DNA of 64,000 bases. It comes from Molossus alvarezi (taxonomy: Eukaryota; Chordata; Mammalia; Chiroptera; Molossidae). The notes beneath the pieces are model-generated. The model was not told the DNA's origin and did no database searches. It saw only the letters and a program-made list of their open reading frames with translations. How positions within the stretch are numbered: the first letter of the stretch is position 1; every line of letters begins with the position of its first letter. The translations under genes and the position numbers were made by a program. The stretch lies in assembly GCA_037176705.1 (NCBI GenBank), contig CM073891.1, positions 54,004,571-54,068,570 of the forward strand, written 5' to 3'. Below, piece after piece: positions 35,256 to 47,039 of the stretch.

Positions 35256-36706
35256 GTTATTTTTGAAGTCAATAACCAAAGTAAAGGTGGTTAATCAAAT
35301 AATAAATCTTTGTGAAAAGCACCTCTGTGAAAATTTAAAATTTTAATTCACAACATTTCATAACTACTCCAGTGAACTGGTATACATTTATATTTCAAAA
35401 TCCAAGGTTGAAATTAAATGATTCTGCGCAAATAAAACTGCAATTGCAAAGGCTGAATCTTCACATTACCCCCTGAATATTTGGGTGGCTAGCTGCCTTC
35501 ATGGTGAAAATCTTAAGGCAAATAGAATATTCTAAATTTTAAAACTCCCTTGAAATTGCCGATTTGTCAGTGCATAAGGGAGGCAGATACTTGTGGCACA
35601 CATGCACACATGCTCCTAAGCCAGTACACACAGACCATGGGAGCAACAAATGTGGCCCTCTAGAGTTAATTTGAAAGGAGACCTCCCAAATCTTACTATC
35701 CAAGAGATGAGAGGGAAATGACAGCTCTCTTCAACAGGCAAAAATTCATTTCAGGGAGTTGCTCGAAGGTTTATCTAGAATGTGGACTGTTTTTATCATC
35801 TGCATACCAGAGATACTATAACACTAGGAAAAAACATTAAAACTGCTCTTTGAGCCAGAAACTGCCCAATACTGTGAGTTAATTACTTCAAATAATAATG
35901 AGAGCACATTTGAAGTCTTTAAGCAGAAAAACGCATTTAGGAGCATGGTCTGCTCTGTTTTATTTCGTTTAAAAATAATATGTATTAGCAATGACAGATG
36001 AAACGGCCTGCAGGAGATGTGCCAGCAGTGTGGTGACAGCCTGGTATTCACAGTGGGTGCACTGGTGCGCCTCAGGCATCTGTTTTTTATGCTTCACATT
36101 TTAAAAGCTAGTAATACAGCATCATTTTTTACATTTTCCTAGATCCTATAAGGTGAATGTATTCCGCCAAAAGTTTGAAGTGAAACAATGGTTTATATAA
36201 AAGGAACGCCCGAATTTTAAGTAAGCGACATTTTTGACAAGGACTGAATCATTTCTATTAGCAGGAACAAACGTATTACGGTTCTCCCCCTGCCCCATTT
36301 CTATAATACCATGTACATGACTGGTTTACTAAGAAACACATATACTAAATTATTCTCCTGCTAATATAACTCTTACTTCTCACAAAGTAGGATTTTCAGA
36401 TTTAACCCAGATTAGCTGTACTTTTTGTAGTGCACAAAAGGTGCAAATAAGAATTAAGAGTGAAGCATCACTTACAACTGTGATGATTCGGTAAGATAAT
36501 TGCTAACTAATAATCTGCTACTGACTCATAATGTTAGGTAACATGGCTGTTATCCAGAATTATAGCATGCGGAGAGGAAAAGAGATTTACTCAAGAAATA
36601 ACTAGAAAAGACCAAACATGACTGGCCAGGACAGAAAATGCCTTGGAGATAAGAGAGAAAAGATGGTGAGGAATATCTAGAGGGATGTAACACAGAAAAA
36701 TTATAA
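35256..36706. other. Repeat-free complex sequence
   Basis: About 1.4 kb with balanced composition between 35400 and 36300, no recognisable repeat and no coding frame of note. It contains homeodomain-like words such as TTAATTA and several CpGs. It is a candidate conserved noncoding (enhancer-like) segment, but this is only an impression. Confidence 0.35.
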
Positions 36707-36708
36707 TA

Positions 36709-37427
36709 CAGTAAACCCTCAATTTTGCAGACCTCAATTTAATGGACAAAATTTTCATTCTGTGTGTCATATGTGAAAATTAACACCCTGTTAATTTTAA
36801 AATGCTTTTAACAAAAATTTGTTTACAATTAAATTAACAGGTTATTTTTAGTTATTAATTCACTGTGATTTTTAACACATTTTAGCAAATAGAACATATG
36901 TTTAAAAAACAGTGTAGTCATTTTGTGGACATAAATAAATATTACATATCTATAACTATAGTGTACATGTTTAAATCCAAGAGTCACCACTTGTAAACAA
37001 TGTTTGGAGACTTATTAACACATAATCACACCGCAGGGCATGTGGCAATTGGTTCTGTTGCTGCGTGGCATGACTTTCCACAGCAGTTTGAACAGTGCTG
37101 GCTGATGTTTTGATGTGCGCTAAGCCACGCCCCAGCCGTGTACGTTTGTTTACTCACGGTGATGGGTGAATACACACATTTACTAGACCTATTCAGTATA
37201 AATTTAAGATTACAGTAATACAGATTGACAAATTTTTTTGTGAAAAAAAAATTTTACGTACTTAATTTTAATTACACAAATGTGTCTACAGAAGTAAAAA
37301 CAAGTAAACTAACTTGTCATTTTTTTAAACATATTCATTCGGAAAAGCTACTTTATTATATAATGGACTTTTGGCTTTAACAGATACCCCGTCACCCAAA
37401 TTAGTCCATTATATCGAGGTTTTACTG
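36709..37427. mobile_element. pogo/Tigger-like DNA transposon remnant
   Basis: The element begins CAGTAAACCCTCAATTT and ends with the inverse of CAGTAAAACCTCGATATAAT. It is flanked by TA on both sides (36707-36708, 37428-37429), the Tc1/mariner-pogo target duplication. A second word, AATGGAC, lies inside both ends. The two termini have drifted apart. The 719-bp interior shows no transposase frame, so it is a non-autonomous or internally deleted copy. The exact family is not identified. Confidence 0.75.
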
Positions 37428-37916
37428 TAATAGGTTACAAGAATAGCCAGCCCTGAAAGATATGTAGAATGCTTTACATGTGACATGAATCAAGGCGGTT
37501 CAAAAAGCTCTTAAAACTGATATTATCATCATTTGGATCAAGTCATATATATTAAGTTTCAAAGGACAATGCATTTTATGTTTTAAATTCAAATTTATAG
37601 TAGACTAATTTAGCCCTTTAAAAAAGGTAAAAATACAAAAAAATAAAAAAATTCAATAGTATAAACCTGAGTATAATCAACCTGATTTAAGAGATGACTG
37701 TTATCCAGAAAAACAAGGAAAAGTAAAAGATTACCAAATTCCTTTTCATTGTAGTTGTCCAGTACCCAGTGAATACCTATAACCATTTTGAATGAAATGT
37801 TTATTTTTATACATTTATTTTATATGTCTAAGTAGATGCACGCTTTCCTATATTTCATGTAATATACATATATGTATATACACTTTTTTACTTTTATTTA
37901 CTTATTTTATAAAAAT
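37428..37916. other. Unassigned intergenic sequence
   Basis: A+T-rich. No gene and no repeat identified. Confidence 0.5.
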
Positions 37917-38088
37917 GGTATTCGGTCAGGCAGTTCAGGTGAGGTTTGTTGGCACTCACCTCACAGTAGGGAATGTTCCGATCTCCCTTCCCCACATAAA
38001 ACATGTTGGTGTCCGCGTCACAGAAGGGAAACAGCACACCTGAGGAGCCATCCAGGTCCTTCTCTGTGAGAGGCACGGAAAGATTGTC
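37917..38088 (-). pseudogene. CORO2A: Orphan coronin-2A-like exon
   Basis: Coronins are WD-repeat actin-binding proteins. The minus-strand frame here carries the diagnostic coronin stretch: a 'DGSSGVLFPF' block, 'DADTN', 'GKGD', then 'EVSANKPHLN' and 'LTEY'. It begins immediately after a good splice acceptor (pyrimidine tract 38109-38092, AG at 38090-38089), so the copy came from genomic DNA rather than from mRNA. Damage is visible: a conserved tyrosine is cysteine (FPFC), one valine codon before GKGD is lost, and arginine-tyrosine after it is changed to proline-tyrosine-cysteine. Similarity breaks off at LTEY (37917) and a stop follows within a few codons. No neighbouring exon is seen. The 2A paralogue is favoured over 2B by the 'EVSA.KPHL' words. 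Confidence 0.75.
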
Positions 38089-38223
38089 CTGCAAGGGAAG
38101 AAAGACCAGGCAGGCCTGCAGGTCACTTATGGGGGTCCTATTGGTGCTCTCTGAGCTAAGAATCCCTGTCATGGGACTGTGGATGTGTGGATGTGTGCAC
38201 AGATGTGCGAGAGAGGTCAAGAG

Positions 38224-38227
<4 letters not shown>
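38089..38227 (-). other. Intron piece upstream of the orphan coronin exon
   Basis: Carries the polypyrimidine tract and acceptor of the coronin exon. The open frame runs on through it but without coronin similarity. It ends at a (TG)n array. Confidence 0.55.
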
Positions 38228-38270
<43 letters not shown>

Positions 38271-38283
38271 GAGAGAGAGAGAG
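38228..38283. repeat. (TG)n(GA)n compound microsatellite
   Basis: About 18 TG units followed by about eight GA units. Confidence 0.97.
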
Positions 38284-38410
38284 TATACTTTTTGTTTTTA
38301 AACATAAAAATGTTATACAGTATATTTTATAAATGGTAATTTTCTTACTTTATTTTCTCTTTATGTACATGAAAGCCAATACAAAAAATGTAAGTAATTT
38401 AATTATGATA

Positions 38411-38577
38411 ATAGCTATTGTTTATTAAATCTTTTTTAATACAAAGCACATTTAAATATCACATTATTATCCCCATAGAAAAGAAAGTATAAATATATAT
38501 AACCTGACTAAAGTTTATAAAGCTAGTACCTGAAAGAACCCAGATACATACCCATGTTAAGACCCAAAACTTCTGTT
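38411..38577 (-). mobile_element. MIR-like ancient SINE, antisense
   Basis: The words 'tattatccccatagaaaaga', 'aaagtttataaagctagtac' and 'gaacccagatacatac' fall in the order of an inverted MIR. It is heavily diverged. Confidence 0.55.
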
Positions 38578-38744
38578 GTTATATCATTCTACATTGCTTA
38601 TTAGAAGTTTCTCATATAATAGGAAATCAATAAATATTTCATCAAATAAAAAATTATCTGATAACAAATATAAATTAATATAAAATTAATTAATCTGTTT
38701 AAATTATTTGCATCCAAATAATATTCTCCTATTTTAAACGTTCT

Positions 38745-40890
38745 TTTTCCCAAAGAGTTGGGACCAAGATGATGGCATGAGAGGATGCTGAACTTGACCC
38801 ATCCTATGAACATATAAAATATATACTGACATACAGAGCAATTTCTCCTGAGAGACAACTGAGAACCAACTGTACAGCAAATGAGAGAGAGAGAGAGAAT
38901 GAGAGAGAGAGAGAGAGAGAACCCCCTCCTCCCATAGAGAAGTTTGGGAAGTTATCAGTTCTCTGGGATTTGTGGAACTTTGGGGATTGGAGGTGTTGGT
39001 GGGGACCATTGCTTACATCTCTCCTCCACTTAGATAATGTTGTGTTGTGGGGGTTCTGCTAAGTGCTCTGACTAACCTGCAAGGCTGCCATAGCACATTC
39101 TGGCCAGGCTAGACAGCTAGGGCACAGCATGCACCACTGCCCTAACTGGAACTCACTCCAATAGGACAAATAGGGCACCGCAACATGGGCACACTGGGCT
39201 GCCCTGCCCAGAGCTCACTCCAGCTAAGTGAATCACCACAGAACACATGTACAGGGACAGTTTTCATTAAGCTCACTTCAGCCCTGGTCAGGCAGTGTCT
39301 CAGGCAACACATGCTGCCACCGAACTCCAATAGGCTGGCCAAAACCACTTGGCATACAGTCTACACAGAAGTCACTTTTACACAAGACCACTTTTTCAAG
39401 GTTGGGAGAGATAGCTATTTCATCTAATTGATAGAAATAAATACAGAAAGCCAAACAAAAAAAGAAGACAGAATTATGTTCCTAAGGAGGCACAAGAAGG
39501 GGGAGGGAGGAACTAATGAAATAGAGATAAGCAATTTGCCTGATAAACAATTCAAAGTAACAATCATAAGGCTGTTCACCTGATTTGAGAGATTAGAGGA
39601 ACTCAATGAGAACTTCTACAAAAATTTAGAAAATATAATAAAGAACCATACAGAAATGAAGAATATAATAACTGAAATGAAAAAATAAACAAACAAAAAA
39701 ACCAGTAAGTTAATCAGTGGCAGATTAGATCATATAAAAGAACAGATTAATGATCTGAAAAGCAGATTAGTGTAAACTACCTCATCAAAACTGCAGAAAG
39801 AAAAAATATAAGACAGATTAAGGGACCTCTGGGACAATATCAGACATATTAACATTCACATTATATGGATCTCAGAAGGAGAAGAAAGAGAGTAATTTAC
39901 AGAAATTTATTTGAAAGATAATAACTGAAATATGTCCTAACATGGAGAAGAAAATAGACATCCAAGTTCAGAACCACAGAGTTCCAAACAAAAACCAAAG
40001 AGATCCACATCAAGACATACTGTAATAAAAACTGCAAAAGTTACAAATAGAGACAATCCTCAAGGCACCAGGAGGAAAGCAATTAATTACATTCAAGGGG
40101 AACCCTATAAGACTATAAGATAATTTCTCAGCAAAAACGTTACAGGCTAGAAGTGGGAAGTAATACATATTTAAAGTGCTGAAAGAAAAGAAAATACCTC
40201 ACTCTCATTCAGTTTGAAGGAGAGACAAAGAATTTCCCAGTCACACAAAAACTAAAGGAGTTCATCACCACTAAACTGGATTTACAAGGAATTTTAAAGG
40301 GTCTTCTTTAAGCAGAAAAGAATAGGTTATATCCAGAAATTTCTTTAAAAAAATATGAAAGAACATATCTATTTGGTAAAGAAAAATATATAATAAGCTA
40401 AACAAAGCAGCCACTTATAAAGCGAGTATGAAGGTTAAAATAAAAAAGTAACAAAATTAACTATACTTACAATAATAGAGGCTAGAGAGAAAACAGAATA
40501 TCTGAAATAGGACATCACAACATCAAGTGTACAGAGGGAAGGATAAATGTAGTGCTTATACAATGTGTTTGAACTTAAATACCTATCAGTTTACAATAGA
40601 CTACTATAGATAAAGATTGAGATATATGAATCTCATGGTAATCATAAACCAAAATCCAACAAAACAACTACACGAAAAAGAGAAAGAACTCAAACAAAAC
40701 ATTGAAGAAAACACACAAGCCACAAGGGAAGATTTTGAGAGAAAAAGAAACAGAAAAGAACCACAAAAACAACCAAAAAACAATTAACAAATGGCAATAA
40801 GTACATACCAATCAATACTTACTTTAAATGTAAATAGACTAAATATTCCAATAAAAAGTCATAGAATGGTTGAATGGATAAAAAAAATAA
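38745..40890 (+). mobile_element. Older L1: 5'UTR, ORF1 relic, start of ORF2
   Basis: Begins near 'gggaccaagatgatggca', the usual start of mammalian L1 5'UTRs, with a GA microsatellite at 38884-38920. An ORF1-like stretch (about 39560-40310) is full of stops. There is a long inter-ORF spacer, as in older L1MA-type elements, then an ORF2 start near 40791 ('atggcaataagtacatacc'). ORF2 breaks off at about 40890 in an A-rich patch. Confidence 0.75.
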
Positions 40891-40913
40891 AATAAAAATT
40901 AAAAAAAAACAAG

Positions 40914-43325
40914 TTCTATCCACAGCAATCAGAAAAAAAGAAAAAATAAAAGACATCTAAATTGGTAAAGAGGAAGTAAAATTATCTTTATTTGCTGATA
41001 ACATGGTATTATACAGACTCTGCCAAAAAACTACTAGATTCAATAAATTAATTTAGCAAAGTAACAGGATACAAAATTAACATCCAGAAATTGATGGCAT
41101 TTTTATACACTAATAATGGACTCTCAGAAAGATAAACTTTTTAAAAAATCCCATTTACTATTGCAACAACAACAACAAAATTAAGATATCTAGGAATAAA
41201 CTTAATCAAGGAGGTTAAAACACCTTTACTCAGAAAACTATAGAACATTGAAAAAAAGAAATGTGGGAACATATAAACAAGTGGAAGCATATAACATGTT
41301 CATGGATTGTAGGAATTAATATCATTAAAATGTCCATACTACCCAAAGCAATCTATAAATTCAGTGCAATCCCTATTAAAATACAAATAGTATACTTCAC
41401 AGATCTAGAACAAATACTCCAAAAATTTATATGGAACCAAAAAAAGACCCCAATAAGCCTCAGCAATCTTTAAAAAAGAGAACAAAGTTGGAGGGATCAC
41501 AATATTGGACATTAAACTATACTACAAAGCCATTGTAATCCAAGCAGCCTAATATTACCACAAGAACAGGCATATAGATAAATGGAACAGAACAGAGACC
41601 CCAGAAATTGACCTTCTCTATTACGATCAATTAATATTTGAAAAAAGAGACAACAATATACAATAAAATACAAAGTCTCTTCAACAAATGGTGTTGTGTA
41701 AATTGGACAGGTATGTGCAAAATGACGAAACTAGACCATCAAATTACACCATACACAAGAATAAACTCAAAATGGATAAAAGACTTAAATGTAAGTCTTA
41801 AACCTAGGAGAAAACACAGGCAGCAAAACATCAGCATCTCATGTAGCATATTTTTTACTGATACATTTCCTAGGGCAAGAGAAACAAAGAAAAAATAAAC
41901 AAATGGGACTACATCAAAATAAAAAGCTTCTGCACAGTGACCCGTCCTGCATGTCGAGCAACGAGGACTCTAGAGGGGGAGTGAGGATGAGGAGGGACAA
42001 GAGACCCGAGAAATGGAGACAAGACAGGATTCTGATCAAGTCTCTTTATTCTGGGGAGATCCACAGTATATATAGGGCAAGAAGCAGAAAAACAAGAACA
42101 TTTGTTGCCAAGCGATAAGTTTGTGGTAACCACCCCAAAGCAATTTCAGGTAAATATCACATAAATATCCCGGGTGGAACAAAAGATAAACAGAGCATAA
42201 CTGGCTGAGTAAATGGTTACTTAAAGGAATGCAGAAACATTGAATACAGAGGTATCCTGCCTTGGGGCAGGAGATGGCAGAGCAGATTTTAGCAAAATGG
42301 ATGCCATGCAAACAGTCTCCCACAGCACAGCAAAGGAAACTATCATCAAAATGAAAAGAGAACCCACTGTATGGGATAACATATTTGTCAATGATAGATC
42401 TGATAAGGAGTTCATTTTCAAAATATATAAAGAACTCATACAACTCAACAAAAGGGAGACAAAGAACCCAATTAAAAAATGGGCAGAGGAGCTAAATAGA
42501 CACCTCTCCAAACAGGACATAAAAATAGCCAAGAGACATATAAAGAAATGCTCAAAATCATTAATCATCAGAGAGATGCAAATTAAAACAATGAGGTATC
42601 AGCTCACACCTGTCAGAATGGCCGCCATCAACAAGTCATTAAACAACAAGTGTTGGCGAGGATGTGGGGAAAAAGAGGCTCTGGTATACTGCTGGTAGGA
42701 ATGCAGCCTGATGCAGCCACTATGGAAAACACTATGGTGTTACCTAAAAAAATTAAAAATTGAACTGCCATTTGACCCAGTGATCTCACTCCTCGGAATA
42801 TACCCTAAGAAGCCTGAAACACCAATCAGAAAGAATATATGTGCCCTTATGTTCATAGCAGCACTATTTACAATAGCTAAGATCTAGAAACAGCCCAAGT
42901 ATCCGTCAGTAAATGAATGGATAAAAAAGCAGTGGTACATGTACACAATGGAGTACTATGCAGCTGTAAGAAAAAAAGATCTCTTATCCTTTGAAATGAC
43001 ATGGAGGACCTGGAGAGTATTATCCTATGCAAAACAATCCAAGCAGAGAAAGACAAATATCACATAAGCTCACTTATTTGTGGAATATAATGAACATAAC
43101 AGTCTGAGGAATAGGGCAGACCCAGAGACGTGGAAGTATGGTACAGACTGACAACCCTCAGAAGAGGGAGTGGTGTTGGGAGAGAAGAGATAAACCACAT
43201 AACTTATATGCATAACCAATGGACACGGACAACAGAGCTGGGTATGGTGTAGGGGGATGGAAAGGAGGGTATCAATGGGGAAAAAAAGGAGAAACATCTG
43301 TAACAAAAATTAATTAATTAAAAAA
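40914..43325 (+). mobile_element. L1 3' half with solo LTR inserted
   Basis: ORF2 sequence resumes in the RT region ('ctatccacagcaatcag', 40918), passes the FADD-equivalent region ('ttatttgctgataac') and continues to a bat-type 3'UTR ending 'atctgtaacaaaaattaatt'. A solo LTR splits it at 41938-42324. Either the old L1 to the left lost its middle, or a younger 5'-truncated L1 landed in it; the 3'UTR type favours the second. Stops are frequent. Confidence 0.8.
41938..42324 (-). mobile_element. Solo LTR, second copy of the class II family
   Basis: 387 bp, TG...CA, inserted into L1 ORF2 with a perfect 6-bp duplication, GCACAG (41932-41937, 42325-42330). The L1 text is continuous once the LTR and one duplication copy are removed ('cttctgcacag' then 'caaaggaaactatcatc'), which fixes the borders exactly. 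Orientation, TATA box and AATAAA signal are as in the copy at 9142-9529. By hand count the two differ at about 27 positions plus one single-base gap. No internal region remains. Confidence 0.92.
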
Positions 43326-43329
43326 AAAT

Positions 43330-43445
43330 AGAATTCATTATTTTTATTACCTATACCACAATTATTTATTGTTTTACCTGTTGATGGACACATGAGTTGT
43401 TTTAAGTTTTTGGCTATTGCAAATAAAGCTGCTATGTACATTTTT
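43330..43445 (-). mobile_element. Old L1 3'UTR fragment, antisense
   Basis: 'tttttggctattgcaaataa' and 'gttgatggacacatgagtt' are inverted L1 words. The fragment lies between two sense L1 pieces. Confidence 0.7.
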
Positions 43446-43459
43446 GTAGAAAAAAAAAA

Positions 43460-44320
43460 AGAAATGGGCAAAGTACCTGAATAGACACTTCTTCAAAAGG
43501 ACATACAGATGACCAGTAGACATATGAAAAGATGCTCAACATCACAAATCATCAGAGCGATGTAAATTTAAATGACAATCAGTTATCACCTTACACCTGA
43601 CAGAATGGCTACCATCGATAGATCAAAAAAAAAAAAACAAGTGTTGGCAATGATGTGGGGACAGTGAACCCTAGTACACTGCTTGTGGTTATGCAGACTT
43701 GTATAGCCACTATCAAATACAGTAAAAAAATTAAAAATTGAACTGCCATTTGACCCAAGGACTCTATTTGTAGGAATATATACTAAGGACCCTGAAACAC
43801 TAATCAGAAGGAATATATACGTCTCTATGTTCATAGTGGTGTTATTTACAATAACTAAGATTTGGAAACAGCCCAAGTGCCCATCAGTAGATGAATGTAT
43901 AAAAAAACTGCAGTACCTTTCAACATGGAATACTATGCTGTAAAAAAAATAAGCATCTTCTACTCTTTGAGACAGTATAGAGGGACCAGGATGGTAGTAT
44001 GCTAAGTAAAATAAGCCAGTCAGAAAAAGACAAATGTCATATGATCTCAATTTTTTGTGTGTGGAATCTAAAGAACAAAATATATTGACTAATAAAATAA
44101 GTCCAGAGGTATGGAGGCATGGAACAGACTGACATATCTTAGAGGCACTGCTGGGAGGACAGGAAGAGATTAACCAAAGAATTTATATACTTATATGCAT
44201 AGCCCATGAACACAGACAACAGTGTGGTGAAGGCCTGGGGTGCAGTGAGGGTTGGGTGAAGAAGGGCAACGTGGGGGAGAATGGAGGGCATCTGTAATGC
44301 TGTCAACAATATATATATAT
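43460..44320 (+). mobile_element. L1 3' end
   Basis: Starts at 'gaaatgggcaaagtacctga', passes the zinc-knuckle region (43640-43720, decayed) and 'ggaaacagcccaagtgccca' (43864), and ends with the 3'UTR words 'gcatctgtaatgctgtcaac'. More diverged than the L1 copies at 47950 and 55052. Confidence 0.8.
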
Positions 44321-44329
44321 TTAAAAAAA

Positions 44330-44354
44330 TATCCTCAGGCAAGAATTAAAAAAT
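44330..44354 (+). mobile_element. Isolated Ves tail
   Basis: 'atcctcaggcaagaattaaa' matches the Ves 3' tail ('atcctcaggtgaggattaaa') with no SINE body before it. It sits directly behind an L1 3' end. Confidence 0.5.
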
Positions 44355-44461
44355 ATATAATAATAAATATATATGTTGAAAAAACAAAGCTTATAAAAAT
44401 AAAAGACTAAGAGGGGCATTACATAATAATAAAGGAGTCAATCCAAAAAGAGGATATAACA

Positions 44462-44531
44462 ATCATAGATTCTATGCACCCAACAAAGTAACCTAAATCA
44501 TAGATTCTATGCACCCAACAAAGTAACCTAA
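44462..44531. repeat. Perfect 35-bp tandem duplication
   Basis: Two identical 35-bp units (44462-44496, 44497-44531) in the old L1 endonuclease region. Being perfect, the duplication is recent compared with its host L1. Confidence 0.95.
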
Positions 44532-45527
44532 ATATATAAAACAAATAATAACACATGTGAGATATTGAAAAGAATACAATAATAAGAGGGGATTTTAATG
44601 TCATATTAAAGACATGTCAGGTTAAATCATCCTGACAAAAAATTCAATAAGGAAACAATTTACTTAATAGACACTTATAGAACATTTAATCCAAAAACTA
44701 CATAATACACTTCTTTTTCAATTGCACATGAAACATTTTACTAGATTGATCACATATTAGGTCACAGAACATGTCTGAATAAATTAAAGAAGGTTGAAAT
44801 TACATTGAGCATTGTTTTTAACCACTGTAGTATAAAACTCAAATTTAAATCAAGAAGAAAATGGAAAATACACAAACATGTGGAGCTAAACAACATGCTA
44901 CTAAACAATAGATGAAAAAGAAAATCAAATGGACAAAAACAGAAGAAACTTGAGACAAATGAAAATGAAAACACAACGTTCCAAAATCTATGGGATTCAT
45001 AAAAAGAAGTTCTAAGAGGGAACTTCATAGCTATATAAGCGTACTCAAGTAACAAGAAACAGCCCAAATAAACAATCATAATTATATACCTAGAGAAACT
45101 AGAAAACAAAGAAAAAACAAAATTCAAAGTAAATAAAGAAACAGATTCATGGCCAAAAAGTAAATAAAACAGAACCATATTTTTACACTATAGAACAAAA
45201 CAAACTCAAAATGGATTAACAATTTAAGACTTGAAATCTTAAGAATGGTAATAGAAAACATAGGCAGTAGATGTTTTGACATCACTCTTAGAAAAATCTT
45301 TTTGAATAAGTATCCTTGGGCAAGGGCATCAATAAACAAGTGGGACTACATGAAACATAAAAGTTTCTGCACAACAAAGAAAACCATTAAAAAATGAAAG
45401 ATCACTTAGACTAGATGGGAGAAGAGATTTGAAAATGATATATATAATAAGGGGTTAATATCTGAAATCTATAAGGAACTCACAAAACTCAACATCAAAA
45501 ACAATCTGATTTAAAAATGTGCAGATG

Positions 45528-45756
45528 TGCCCAGCCAGTGTGGCTCAATGGTTGAGCATTGATGCATGCACCAAGAGGTCACCAGTTTGATTCCCAGTTA
45601 GAGCACATGCCCAGGTTGTGGGCCCAGTCCCCAGTGGGGGGCATGCAGGAGGCAACCAATTGATATTCTCTCTCATTGATGTTTCTATTTCTCTCTCCCT
45701 CTCCCTTCCTCTCTTTGTAAAATCAATAAAATATAACATATAAAAATAATAAAAAA
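45528..45756 (+). mobile_element. tRNA-derived bat SINE (second subfamily)
   Basis: GCCCAGCCAGTGTGGCTCAA head, 'caccaagaggtcaccagtt', 'catgcccaggttgtgggc', CT-rich middle and 'aaaatcaataaaatataac' tail. It interrupts the old L1, and flanking 'gtgcagatg'/'gtgtggagatg' fits an eroded target duplication. Confidence 0.9.
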
Positions 45757-46639
45757 GTGTGGAGATGCCATAAATACACATTTCTTCAAAGAAGTCATAC
45801 AGATTGTCAACAGACATATGAAAAGATATTTAACATCAAGGAAATGCAAATCAAAATGACAATGAGATATCACCTCACCTGTCAAGATGGCTATTATAAA
45901 AAAAGTCAATAAATAACAAGTGTTGGTGAGAATGTTAAGTAAAGGAAACCCTCATGCATGTTGGTGAAATTTTAAGCTGGTGCAGACACTATGGAAAACT
46001 ACCATACAACTCAGTAATTTTCCTTCTGGGTATTTATCCAAAGGAAATGAAAACACAAATTCAAAATGATGTATGCACCCCTATGTTTGTTGCAGCATTA
46101 CTTATAATAGCCAGGATAAGGAAGCAATATTGATATCCTCCAACAGATGAATGAATAGAGAAGATGAATTTATATAATAAAATATTACTCAGCAATGAAA
46201 AAGAATAAAATATTGTCATTTGTGACAACATAGCTTGACCTAGAGAATATTGTGCTAAGTAAAATAAGTCAGACACAGAGAGACAAACACTGTATGCTTT
46301 AATTATATGTGAAATCTAAAAAAGTGAATGAATGAATAAACAAAACAAAGCAGAAACAGACTCATAGATAAGAGAACAATCTGATAGTTGCCAAAGGGGT
46401 GGAGGATGAGGGAATAAAAATGAAAGAAAAAAAAAGCATCAGCTCAGGTGTAACAACAGCAAAAGAGAATAAGATAGATCTGCATGCATTAACATGGAGA
46501 ATCCACTAAGTTAAGAGAAAAAATTAAGTTGTGTATCTATACCAGTCATTGATTTATCACTCCTCAGGAGAAAAGCGATAAGATGTGTGTATATATGTAA
46601 ATATACATATACACACACATATATTTAACTTATACATAG

Positions 46640-46865
46640 AATATTTTTTAAAAAATAAATGAACAAACAAATCAAAAAGAAAACTGACACCTGACACAGC
46701 TGATGGTTGCCAGAGGGGATGGTGCTGGCAGGGTGGGTGACAAAAGTAAAGAAAGCTACTAGATTTAGTGTGGTGACCACATTATGACATATATCAATGT
46801 TGAATCATAACGTTGTACACTTGAAACTAATATAATATTATATACAAAGTATAATAAAACAAATT
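46640..46865 (+). mobile_element. L1 3'-terminal fragment (second copy)
   Basis: 'gatggttgccagagggga' and 'gttgtacacttgaaactaat' are L1 3'UTR words. The first partly repeats a segment already seen at 46380-46410, so a second L1 fragment or a local duplication is present. Confidence 0.6.
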
Positions 46866-47039
46866 TTGTGTTTTTTATAGCCATAGACTTCTCAGGAAGA
46901 AAGATTCATTTAATTAACAAATGAATGTGATGTTCTATGTGATGTTAGTGTATGCTGTCTTTTCAATTTGAGACTATAGAGTCTGAGATATTTTATCATG
47001 GTAGATTTATGCTTATCATTTATATTAATCAGGATTCCA

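Larger units (their letters stand above)
44400..46430 (+). mobile_element. Old L1, ORF2 and 3'UTR
   Basis: Endonuclease-region words ('tctatgcacccaacaaagta', 'aggggattttaatgtc', 'agattgatcacatattagg') are followed, after a deletion near 45150, by the ORF2 C-terminal part ('aacaagtgggactacatga') and the 3' part. A tandem duplication (44462-44531) and a SINE (45528-45756) lie inside. No usable frame remains. Confidence 0.75.

Noticed and set aside
35824..36051. 75-codon minus-strand frame
   Set aside because: No domain or splice signal; falls in the complex noncoding stretch and looks like chance.
43330..43530. Antisense-then-sense L1 arrangement read as a second twin-priming inversion
   Set aside because: The antisense piece corresponds to a part of L1 downstream of the sense start, which twin priming does not produce. 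Two independent fragments are simpler.
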